Assembly: GCA_022791735.1 (NCBI GenBank)
Contig: JAAVZQ010000071.1
Coordinates: 1 to 15,460, forward strand
From: Clostridia bacterium
GTDB taxonomy: Bacteria > Bacillota > Clostridia > TANB77 > CAG-508
Length of the DNA stretch: 15,460 nucleotides
Direction: 5' to 3'
Notes under the pieces: generated by a model
What the model was told of the DNA's origin: nothing
Seen by the model: the letters and a program-made list of their open reading frames with translations, nothing else
The model's database searches: none
Part shown: piece after piece, positions 1 to 7,194 of the stretch
How the letters are laid out: each line of letters opens with the position of its first letter
How positions within the stretch are numbered: position 1 is the first letter of the stretch
Made by a program: the position numbers and the translations under genes

Positions 1-64
1 CATTTTGACCAAAAGAAGCATATTTATATGTCCTAGGACATATATTCTATCAGAGGTGGAACAC

Positions 65-1017
65 ATGGAAAGAGTGATGACTCCTGATGATAGGATAAGA
101 AGGGCAGAGGAAATTTATGCAAGAAGACAGAGTTTAAGAGAAAGAACAAAAAGAGCTAGAGTAAATGTTACAGAAAAGCCAAAAAATTATAGATTAATTA
201 AAGGTTTTGCTTTGCAAGTTGCAATTAGTGTAGTTATCTATTTTATGTTTTATTTAGTAAATACAACTAGTTACAGCTTTTCCGAAAATGTTTTAAATAA
301 GGTAAAAGAATTAATATCTGCAGATTATGATTTTAAAGGAGCATACAATTCTGCCATACAAAGTATAAATAATTATATATATGGAGATGAACAAAAGGAA
401 GCAGATAACCCAAATAATGGACAGCAAGAAGGTGCAGAAAATAGTGAGCAAAATGGAGATAGTGGAGCAAATGAAGGGCAAGGTGAAAATAGCGAAAATC
501 AAGAGAAAAGTGAAGAAGGAGCAGATACAAATTCTGGTGAAGATACAGCAAATATAAATGAAGATGAAAGCCTTACTCAAAGTGAAGTGAGTAAAACTGA
601 GGAAAGCGAAACAGAGAGAATAAAAAAAGAATATGCATTTAGTTTGCCAGTAAGTGGAACAGTTTCTTCAGAATATGGTGATAGAGAAGTTACATCAAAT
701 GTTATGACAGCATATCATAAAGGAATAGATATAGGAGCAGATACAGGCACACCAATATATGCATCAACAGATGGAGAAGTTGTAATTGCAAGAGAATCAC
801 CAAGCTATGGGAAATATATAATGCTTCAAAATGGAGAAGTGAAAACTGTATATGCTCATTGTAATGAGCTACTTGTAGGAGTTCGGTGACAAAGTGTCAA
901 AAGGACAAGAGATTGCAAAGGTAGGAGCGACACGGGCAAGTTACAGGAGCGCATTTGCACTTTGAAATAAGAGTAAATGACACATGTATAGATCCAAGAC
1001 TGATGGTGCAGTTCTAA
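65..1017 (+). CDS. spoIVFA: SpoIVFA-like membrane-anchored LytM/M23 protein, two +1 frameshift sites
   Basis: Read with a +1 shift at each in-frame CGG (884 and 933), this encodes 316 residues. There is a basic cytoplasmic N-terminus, one membrane segment (about residues 47-66), an acidic low-complexity linker (about 105-185) and a LytM/M23 domain from about residue 189. The M23 zinc and catalytic residues look complete: H218 and D222 in YHKGID, H265 in VYAH, and H296/H298 in GAHLHFEI. Both skipped C bases precede conserved glycines (V-G-D-K-V and A-T-G-Q-V-T-G). Without shifting, the protein ends at TGA straight after the first CGG, losing the HLH motif. ATG 65 is preferred over TTG 5 because AGAGGTGG lies just upstream. 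In Bacillus, SpoIVFA holds and inhibits the protease SpoIVFB during sporulation; the M50 gene 20 bases downstream supports that name. Another M23 protein of SpoIIQ type is possible. Confidence 0.75.
884..887 (+). other. +1 frameshift site GTT-CGG-T
   Basis: In-frame CGG after GTT in the M23 gene. The zero frame reads CGG TGA and stops. Skipping C gives GGT GAC AAA GTG, the conserved V-G-D-K-V of M23 proteins. AGGAG lies two bases before the GTT, but similar sequence is absent at most other sites. Confidence 0.85.
933..936 (+). other. +1 frameshift site ACA-CGG-G
   Basis: Second in-frame CGG of the M23 gene, 16 codons after the first shift. The unshifted frame reaches TGA ten codons later. 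The shifted frame gives G-A-T-G-Q-V-T-G-A-H-L-H, the hallmark M23 motif. Confidence 0.85.
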
Positions 1018-1037
1018 AATAAAGGGGGAAAATATTT

Positions 1038-1694
1038 TTGAAAATAAAAGTAGATTTAAAAATATTTATTTTCACTTTATTTTTTTTTGTAGCAAAACAG
1101 TTAGAAACATATATACTTTTAATGATATTTGCTTTTCTTCATGAAATTCGGACATATAGTGGCACGGTTTAATAGTAGGGTTTAAACCAAGAAGTCTAGA
1201 GGTGTTACCAATACGGATTTGCTGCTGCATTCAAAACAGATGTAAGAAACTATAATAAAAAATATGGCAAGGCTAATTTATTAAATGTAAAAAAGCTTGC
1301 AGTTGCACTTGCGGGACCAATGGTTAATTTGATATTTATAATATTATTTGTAATATTTGGAGTAAACAGCGAATTAATATATGTAAATATTTTGATTTTT
1401 TTGTTTAATATGATTACAATATATCCTTTAGATGGAGGGCGAATTCTAAAATATATATTATGTTTTTTTGTAGGAAGATTTAAAGCTTTGAGAATAACTA
1501 ATATTTTGTCTAATTTAACAGCTATAATTTTAACTATATTTATATTTGTTTTAAGCATATATTTTAAAAATATTGCCTATGTTTTTATGAATATATACAT
1601 ACTTATAATCCTTATTGTAGAGAATAAAAAGTATAGAATAAAGAAAGAGATGTATAAAATTTTAGAAAATTATATTGCAATAAATAAAGATTAA
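1038..1694 (+). CDS. spoIVFB: SpoIVFB-like M50 intramembrane metalloprotease, three +1 frameshift sites
   Basis: Reading through three CGG sites (1149, 1165, 1214) gives 217 residues of very hydrophobic protein. The zinc motif is H35-E36-I37-G38-H39, and the second M50 motif is IYPLDGGRI with D131 as third ligand. The first skipped C falls inside the HExxH motif, just before its glycine, so no active protease can be made without shifting. The second and third sites restore V-A-G-L and L-P-I-G-F-A-A-A-F. In Bacillus, SpoIVFB cleaves pro-sigma-K in the mother cell forespore membrane; here that role is inferred from family and neighbour. The start is TTG at 1038, with AAAGGGGG nine bases upstream; no ATG suits this position. 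The gene follows the M23 gene by 20 bases and is probably cotranscribed with it. Confidence 0.8.
1149..1152 (+). other. +1 frameshift site ATT-CGG-A inside HExxH
   Basis: CAT GAA ATT C GGA CAT: the skipped C splits the catalytic H-E-I-G-H motif. The zero frame ends at TAA seven codons later. Confidence 0.88.
1165..1168 (+). other. +1 frameshift site GCA-CGG-T
   Basis: Only five codons after the previous site. The shifted reading gives H-I-V-A-G-L-I-V-G; the unshifted frame ends at TAA six codons later. Confidence 0.85.
1214..1217 (+). other. +1 frameshift site ATA-CGG-A
   Basis: The third site of the M50 gene joins L-P-I to G-F-A-A-A-F and opens the frame that runs to 1694. Without the shift, a stop comes 13 codons later. 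Confidence 0.85.
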
Positions 1695-1743
1695 TAGTAA
1701 AATATTAATGTAGACATCAAAAACAAAGGAGGAGAAAGCAGAA

Positions 1744-2238
1744 ATGAACCAAAGACAAGGAATAAGAGGAGAAAAAGGTATAACACTACTTACTCTTGTG
1801 ATAACGGTAGCGCTTATGGTAATTCTTACAGCGGCAATGGTAAATAATTCGTCAACATCATTTCATCTTTCTAAATTAACTAAATTACAAAATGATATAG
1901 AAATGTTAAATGATAGGGTAGAATTTTATTATGTAAGAGAAGGAAAGTTGCCATTATATAAAGATGATAGTCCTGAATATGTTTTAAAGAAATCAAGATT
2001 AAGTCAAGAAATAGAAGGGCTAGCTGCGAGTGATGGTGAAGACTATTATATAATAAACATTGGGCTTTTGAAAGAAGAAGCTAATATGTCTGATTTGAAT
2101 TATGGAAATAAATGGAATTCAACTTCTTCTGCTGAGACTGATAAATATATAATAAATGGTAAAACACATATTGTATATTATGTACAAGGAATAAATTTTG
2201 AAGGAGAAATGTATCATACAGTGGGCAAAAACATATAG
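1744..2238 (+). CDS. type IV pilin-like (pseudopilin) protein
   Basis: This 164-residue protein has a short basic leader ending in EKG and then a hydrophobic helix of about 20 residues starting ITLLTLVITVALMVIL. This is the prepilin pattern, with the likely cleavage after the glycine. The glutamate usual at mature position 5 is replaced by threonine, so it may be a pseudopilin or a diverged member. The rest is polar, with no domain I recognise. AAAGGAGGAG lies just before the ATG. The gene contains CGG only across codon boundaries (ACG GTA and GCG GCA) and reads without interruption, a useful internal control for the frameshift sites. No pilus assembly genes lie nearby, so the role is open. 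Confidence 0.7.
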   Translation: MNQRQGIRGEKGITLLTLVITVALMVILTAAMVNNSSTSFHLSKLTKLQNDIEMLNDRVEFYYVREGKLPLYKDDSPEYVLKKSRLSQEIEGLAASDGEDYYIINIGLLKEEANMSDLNYGNKWNSTSSAETDKYIINGKTHIVYYVQGINFEGEMYHTVGKNI

Positions 2239-2257
2239 AAAGGTAATTACTTTTCTA
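2236..2257 (+). other. small hairpin after the pilin-like gene
   Basis: AGAAAGGT-AATT-ACTTTTCT forms an eight-pair stem with one G-T pair, overlapping the stop codon of the pilin-like gene. No long T tract follows, so it is at best a weak terminator. Confidence 0.3.
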
Positions 2258-2287
2258 TTGTAAATATATTTAAAATGGAGGCATCTT

Positions 2288-3074
2288 ATGGATTACACGA
2301 AGATTTTAGGAAATAAAGATTTGACACGTGAGGAATTTTGGGCAGTATGGAAAGAGTTTAAGGAGGATTTAAACAAAGGAAAAATTAGAGTTGCAGACAA
2401 GATTAATGACAGATGGAACGTAAATAAATGGGTTAAGCAAGTTATATTGCTTGGAATGAAATATGGAGTTATCAAGAAATTTGATGATGGTACAATAGAT
2501 AAAGATACTTTAGGTAACAGATATTTTAATGAAAATGATAAAGTTAGAGTTACATCTCCAACTGTATGTGTACGCGATGGAGCATATATTGCGCCTAGCG
2601 TATGCTTTATGCCACCATGCTACGTCAATATAGGAGCATATATTGATGAAGGTTCTATGGTGGATTCTTTAGCGCTGGTTGGCTCATGTGCGCAGATTGG
2701 TAAAAAGGTACACATAGGTGCAGGAGTTATAATTGGAGGAGTACTAGAACCAGTACGGAGCTATTCCTGTAATTGTTGAAGATAATGTATTTCTTGGAGC
2801 AGGTTCAAAAATTACAGAAGGAGCTATTATAAAAAAGAATGCAATAATTGGTGCAGGAGTTACTATAACTGCAAGTACACCAATTTATGACGTTGTAAAT
2901 GATAATATTATAACAGCCAATGAAGAGGGGCAAGTTATTGTGCCAGAAGGGGCCGTTGTAGTACCTGGTACAAGAGAGATAAATAAAGGGGATTTTGATA
3001 TAAAACTTTCAATAGATACGCCGATTATTATTAAATATGGAACGAAAATTACATTGGAGGATTTACTCAGGTAA
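2288..3074 (+). CDS. dapD: tetrahydrodipicolinate N-succinyltransferase (DapD), one +1 frameshift site
   Basis: With the C at 2756 skipped this is 261 residues. DapD transfers an acyl group, normally succinyl from succinyl-CoA, to tetrahydrodipicolinate in the lysine/diaminopimelate pathway. The N-terminal part (about residues 30-60, RVADK...W.VNKWVKQ) matches the DapD helical domain. The rest is a left-handed beta-helix built from hexapeptide repeats such as IGKKVHIGAGVIIGG. After GGVLEPV the frame must change; the shifted frame continues G-A-I-P-V-I-V-E-D-N-V-F-L-G-A-G, matching the family motif EP.....IEDN.FIGA. The unshifted frame ends at TGA seven codons after CGG. ATG 2288 follows TGGAGG. 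The aminotransferase and deacylase genes downstream fit the same pathway. Confidence 0.85.
2756..2759 (+). other. +1 frameshift site GTA-CGG-A
   Basis: CCA GTA C GGA GCT ATT CCT in dapD. Skipping C joins GGVLEPV to GAIPVIVEDN; the zero frame gives RSYSCNC and a stop. Confidence 0.87.
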
Positions 3075-3082
3075 AACTAATG

Positions 3083-3186
3083 AAAAGCGGCATCTTGCTT
3101 CGTTGTTGCTCGTTCAAAATTGGAGGGCGTGCAAGAGCACACTTCCACAATCTTTGAACTCACACGCCTAGCAATATACCACTTTT
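3083..3186. repeat. 104-bp imperfect palindrome between dapD and dapL
   Basis: The left arm begins AAAAGCGGCATCTTGCTTCG; the reverse complement of the right arm begins AAAAGTGGTATATTGCTAGG. The arms match over most of about 50 bases, with many differences compatible with G-U pairing, and meet at GTGC-AAGA-GCAC (3129-3140). It carries no ORF of note. It resembles a REP-type or MITE-type intergenic element and would make a long RNA hairpin in the dap transcript. It is unrelated to the three elements further along. Confidence 0.75.
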
Positions 3187-3217
3187 GATTAGCTTTTTTG
3201 AAGGGAGAAACTGGCTA

Positions 3218-4416
3218 ATGGCTAAGTTAAATGAGAATTTTTTAAATATAGATAATTATTTGTTTAGTATGGTAGCAGAGAAGGCAAAGGATTTTAAGAA
3301 AAGAAATCCAGATAAGAAAGTAATAAACCTAGGAATTGGGGATGTAACTTTGCCACTTGCAAAGTCTGTAATTAGTGCTATGCATAATGCGGTGGATGAT
3401 TTAAGTAAAAAGGATACTTTTCAAGGCTATGGACCAGAACATGGATATGATTTTTTAATAGATAAAATTGTTGAATTTGAGTATAGAAAAAGGAATGTAG
3501 ATATTAAGCCAGAAGAAGTATATGTGTCAGCAGGAAGTAAGGGCGATATAGCAGGGATTTTAGATATTTTAAACCTAGATAATATAGTTCGGTATAGTAA
3601 GCCCAGTCTATCCTGCTTATGTAAATGCTAATCTTATGCTTGGAAGAGAAAACATAGAATTTATAGAGTGCAGGGAAGAAAATGATTTTATACCAAAAAT
3701 CCCAGATAAAAAGTTAGATATAATATATTTGTGCTCACCTAACAATCCAACAGGTGTTACAATGAGCAAACATGACTTAGAAAAGTGGGTAAATTATGCT
3801 AGAGAAAATGAGGCTATAATACTTTTTGATTCAGTTTATGAAGTGTTTATTAAAGATAAAGATATACCGCATAGTATTTATGAAATAGAAGGCGCAAAAG
3901 AGGTTGCGATAGAATTTAGGAGCTATTCTAAGCTTGCTGGTTTTACGGGAGTTAGATGTTCATTTATGGTACTTCCAAAAGAGCTTAAAATTGAATGTAA
4001 TAGTAGAAAAATAGAATTAAATGAACTTTGGAGAAAAAGACAAAATACAAAATTTGGTGCAACATCATATATAGCACAAAAGGGTGCAGAGGCTGTATAT
4101 TCGGAAGAGGGACAAAAAGAGATAAAAGAAAATATAGACTATTACCTTAAAAATGCAAAATATATGAGAGAGAATTTATCAAAAGCAGGTTTTACAGTTT
4201 ATGGTGGGGAAAGTTCACCATACATATTATTAAAATCCCCAAAAAATGAAAAATCGTGGGATTTTTTTGACGCTTTATTAGAAAAAGGAAATGTTATAAC
4301 AACACCACGGTTCAGGGTTTGGAGATAGTGCAGAGGGATTTGTAAGGATAACAGCTTTTGGAAGTTATGAAAATACAGTAGAAGCAGTAAATAGGATAAT
4401 AGAGTTATACAATTAG
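3218..4416 (+). CDS. dapL: LL-diaminopimelate aminotransferase, two +1 frameshift sites
   Basis: Shifting at 3590 and 4308 gives 398 residues, the usual size for this PLP enzyme, which makes LL-diaminopimelate directly from tetrahydrodipicolinate and glutamate. The N-terminal NLGIGDVTLPL and FQGYGPEHGY stretches are typical of the family. Further class I aminotransferase landmarks are SPNNPTG (about 173-179), D204 and Y207 in FDSVYE, and the PLP lysine K238 in FRSYSKLAGFTG. The two shifts restore N-I-V-G-I-V-S-P-V-Y-P and T-T-P-G-S-G-F-G, both conserved. ATG 3218 is chosen because AAGGGAG lies about ten bases upstream and the family N-terminus starts there; TTG 3185 lies in the palindrome arm. 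Having this enzyme beside DapD and a deacylase is unusual, because it normally bypasses the acylated route. Confidence 0.85.
3590..3593 (+). other. +1 frameshift site GTT-CGG-T
   Basis: ATA GTT C GGT ATA GTA AGC CCA in dapL. The unshifted frame stops 13 codons after CGG. The shifted frame gives the conserved substrate-side segment ending S-P-V-Y-P-A-Y. Confidence 0.87.
4308..4311 (+). other. +1 frameshift site CCA-CGG-T
   Basis: ACA ACA CCA C GGT TCA GGG TTT GGA in dapL restores the aminotransferase motif T-P-G-x-G-F-G. The zero frame stops at TAG six codons later. Confidence 0.87.
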
Positions 4417-4452
4417 AACTAATTTACTGATTAGAAAAGAGTTGATAAAACA

Positions 4453-5590
4453 ATGAAAATAGGCGATTGTGTGAAAGAATTAAAAGAGCAAATGATAAAG
4501 GATAAAGAGTTTTTTTGGAACCATCCAGAGGAAGAATTTAAGGAATATGAAACATCTGAATATATTATAAAAAGACTAAAAGAAATGGGATATATTGATA
4601 TAAAGACACACATTGCAAAAACAGGGATTGTTGCTTGCATTGGTAATGGTAATGCTCCTTGCATCTTATTTAGAGCAGATATGGATGCAGTGGTTATGGA
4701 TGAAAGCCATAGAATGAAGCACACATGTGGGCATGATGCGCACATGACGATTTTGCTTGCTCTTGCAAATTTGCTTATGCAAAATAAAGACAAAATAAAT
4801 GGAACTATAAAGTTATTATTTCAGCCAGCAGAAGAAGGAATTGGTGGGGCAAAACCTATGATAGATGAAGGTGTACTCGAAAACCCACATGTGGATAAAG
4901 TTTTTGGACTTCACGTATGGAGTGAACTTCCAAATTGCAGTGTGGGTATAAAGCAAGGCCCTATTATGGCTGCAACAGATCCATTTGAGATTATTGTTAA
5001 AGGTAAAGGGGGGCATGCAGCTTTACCTGAGAAGTGTATTGATTCGATTTATATAGCAAGTCAAATTGTACTTGGAATAAACGGGATAATTAGTAATAAT
5101 ATAATAAATTCTAGTGAAAAAGTAGTACTTGGGATTACATCAATACATGGTGGAAGTAGCTATAATTTAATTCCAGATATTGTAGAAATGAAGGGAATTT
5201 GCAGAACGTATGATAACAAATTAAGAGATAAACTAAAAACTTTAGTGCAAGAAGTTTCAAAAAATATTGCAGAAGCAAAAGGCGGATGTGTAGAATTTAG
5301 ATATCCTAGTTCGCTTCCTGCAGTTGTAAATAGTAAGGAAGAAGCAGAAATGGTGCAAGAATTAGCAGAAACAATTGTAGGAAAAGAAAATGTAATTACA
5401 GACTACAAAACGATGTGTTCAGAAGATTTTTCACATTTTTTACTAAATAGACGAGGAGCTTTTATTTTCATAGGATGTAGAGGAGAACATTATTATCCAC
5501 AACATAATGAGAATTTTAGTGTTCGGTATTGAAGAAATAGTTCTTGGGGTGGAAGTTTTATATAATATAGCGAAAAAGTATGTTTATTAG
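4453..5590 (+). CDS. M20 family metal-dependent amidohydrolase / N-acyl-amino acid deacylase, one +1 frameshift site
   Basis: Reading past CGG at 5524 gives 378 residues. M20D-type motifs are clear: FRADMDA (73-79), HTCGHDAHMT with H90, C92, H94 and H97 near the metal site, and FQPAEEG with E127/E128. The short tail added by the shift reads F-S-V-G-I-E-E-I-V-L-G-V-E-V-L. This has the spacing of the family C-terminus (F.....A...G...L) only if CGGT counts as one residue. Unshifted, the protein ends one codon after CGG at TGA. It starts 36 bases after dapL, so it is probably cotranscribed. Context suggests removal of an acyl group from N-acyl-diaminopimelate, but this family also contains hippurate and indole-acetyl-amino acid hydrolases, so the substrate is inferred. 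Confidence 0.8.
5524..5527 (+). other. +1 frameshift site GTT-CGG-T
   Basis: AGT GTT C GGT ATT GAA GAA near the end of the M20 gene. The zero frame reads CGG TAT TGA. The shifted frame adds 21 residues that complete the C-terminal helix of the family. Confidence 0.83.
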
Positions 5591-5673
5591 TTTTTCTAAG
5601 ATATATCATAAATTTTTATAAACAAAACATTTTTAACATAAAAATAGAAAATACTGGATATATAAACAAGATT

Positions 5674-5940
5674 ATGTTAAATGGGAGAAAGAGAATAAAT
5701 AAAGGAGAAAAATATATCAGAAATGCCAGCAAGAAGCAGAATTTTATTTACAGAAAGTGGAACAGAAAAAAAATGATGAGTATAGATAGAACTTTAAAGA
5801 AATATGGAGAATTAACTGCTAGCGAATTAGTCAATTTGACACATAGCCAAAATTCACCATGGACAGAAACGCCTAAAGGAATGTTATCACAGATAGAATT
5901 AGAGACTATTAAAGAATATCATCAGTTTGAACAAATATAA
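5674..5940 (+). pseudogene. probable C-terminal fragment of a SocA/Panacea (DUF4065) protein
   Basis: An open frame of 88 residues. Its C-terminal half (about residues 36-84) contains RTLKKYGELTASELVNLTH followed by SPW, which resembles the end of SocA/Panacea-domain proteins, antitoxin-like proteins often linked with phage or toxin modules. The first 35 residues are basic, low in complexity and lack the rest of that domain, so the reading frame is probably a remnant; the real start, if any, could be the ATG pair near 5774. There is no convincing ribosome binding site before ATG 5674. There is no CGG here, so the frameshift rule does not rescue it. A small intact protein of unknown function remains possible. 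Confidence 0.4.
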
Positions 5941-5948
5941 TGAACAGA

Positions 5949-5987
5949 AAATTTGCATAATGTAAAAAATTATGCGAATTTTTTTTG
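5949..5987 (+). terminator. Rho-independent terminator
   Basis: AATTTGCATAA and TTATGCGAATT pair (one G-T pair) around an A-rich loop and are followed by a run of T. It probably ends the transcript that carries the dap genes and the fragment. Confidence 0.8.
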
Positions 5988-6085
5988 CTCCAAAATATTA
6001 ATAAAATTGAAATTTTTACTAGATAAATAAAAAAAAGAAAGGACACAATAAAAAATGTAAAACAAAAATAAGGAGGAAAAATTTC

Positions 6086-7135
6086 ATGAAAAAAATTATT
6101 AGTATTTTTGTTATCATAACAATATTAAGTATGATAATATTCGTGCCAGAAACGTATGCAGCAGCCTTAGATACAATCGACATAGACACTGACAAGACTA
6201 CTGTTAGACCAGGAGAAGATGTACTATTAAACATCAATTTCGGACAAAATTTAGGAGCATATACATTTGATATAGATTTTGACAATAGTATTTTTGACTT
6301 TGTATCAGTTGATGGTGGAACTGAAAATGTAATAGGTGATAAGGTTAAAGTAACATTTCATGATGCAACTGGCGGAACTAACCCTAGAAACTATATGGCA
6401 GTGACTTTTAAAGCAAAAGCAGATATTACTACATCTAACCCAACAGAATTTACTGTAACAGCAGAAGGGTTAGCAAATCCAGATGCTTCTGTTCAATTTG
6501 ATGATATAACTACACCAATTGTTAAAAATCTAACAGTTGAACCACAATATATAGATTACGAAATAAAGTTAGAGCATAGTGGAGAAATTGTAAAAGGACA
6601 AGAAAAGGCTATGAACCTAAGTTATACTTCACCAATGGGACGTTATTATGAACATGCAAGACTAGTAGCAGAAGCTACAAGTCCTACAGGAGCTAATGTA
6701 CAATTACTTGCAACTGACCAATCAAACTTAGAATATGATATTATTCAAAGTGGATGGGGAGACGCACAAGGAAGTAAAATAGGTGGAAAAGACGTTTCTC
6801 AAGTTTTACAAACTAGAGCTATTTTTAGTGAACAAGGAGACTATACAATTACTCTAAAATTGATAGATAGAGATAATTCAGACAGTGTTATTGCAGAAAA
6901 AGCTTTTGCATTTACTGCTTTAGAAACAGCTACACAGACACCAGTTCCAACACCAACAGAACCAGTAGCAACTAATACACCAGAGGCAACACCAACAAAT
7001 CCACAAGCTACACCAAATAATAACGGAACATCAAATGGATTACCAAGAACTGGAGATAACTTGTATATTTCAATTGCAATCAGTTTAATTGCTTTGACTG
7101 GTTTATATGTTTCTTTGAATAAGAAAGAAGACTAA
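6086..7135 (+). CDS. LPXTG-anchored surface protein with cohesin-like domain
   Basis: A 349-residue secreted protein. It has a signal peptide (about residues 1-27, ending TYA-AA), then a cohesin-type beta-sandwich (about 30-150) with VRPGEDVLLNINFG and GAYTFDIDFDNSIFDFVS. A second beta-rich region (about 155-285) follows, then a Thr/Pro/Ala-rich wall-spanning stretch (about 288-315). The end is LPRTG (319-323), a hydrophobic helix and KKED, so sortase should link it to peptidoglycan. AAGGAGGAAA precedes the ATG. The next gene carries a dockerin, so this protein could be its cell-wall receptor; that pairing is inference. CGG occurs only across codons here (TTC GGA, GGC GGA, AAC GGA) and the frame is intact throughout. 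Confidence 0.85.
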   Translation: MKKIISIFVIITILSMIIFVPETYAAALDTIDIDTDKTTVRPGEDVLLNINFGQNLGAYTFDIDFDNSIFDFVSVDGGTENVIGDKVKVTFHDATGGTNPRNYMAVTFKAKADITTSNPTEFTVTAEGLANPDASVQFDDITTPIVKNLTVEPQYIDYEIKLEHSGEIVKGQEKAMNLSYTSPMGRYYEHARLVAEATSPTGANVQLLATDQSNLEYDIIQSGWGDAQGSKIGGKDVSQVLQTRAIFSEQGDYTITLKLIDRDNSDSVIAEKAFAFTALETATQTPVPTPTEPVATNTPEATPTNPQATPNNNGTSNGLPRTGDNLYISIAISLIALTGLYVSLNKKED

Positions 7136-7140
7136 TCTAT

Positions 7141-7171
7141 GAACGCAAAAGTGTTAATTCACTTTGCGTTC
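7141..7171. other. hairpin between the LPXTG gene and the glucosaminidase gene
   Basis: GAACGCAAAAGTG and CACTTTGCGTTC form a 12-pair stem with one bulged A around TTAATT. No T tract follows on the plus strand; it may be a partial terminator or an mRNA processing site. Confidence 0.5.
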
Positions 7172-7194
7172 GTACATAAGGAGGAGGAACAGTT

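Noticed and set aside
311..580. Minus-strand hydrophobic open frames opposite the M23 linker
   Set aside because: They are the complement of the acidic low-complexity linker and show only Leu/Ile/His-rich composition.
884..890. prfB-type programmed frameshift driven by a Shine-Dalgarno-like sequence and a stop codon
   Set aside because: AGGAG precedes the first site and TGA follows it, but the other sites mostly lack both, so neither is the common signal.
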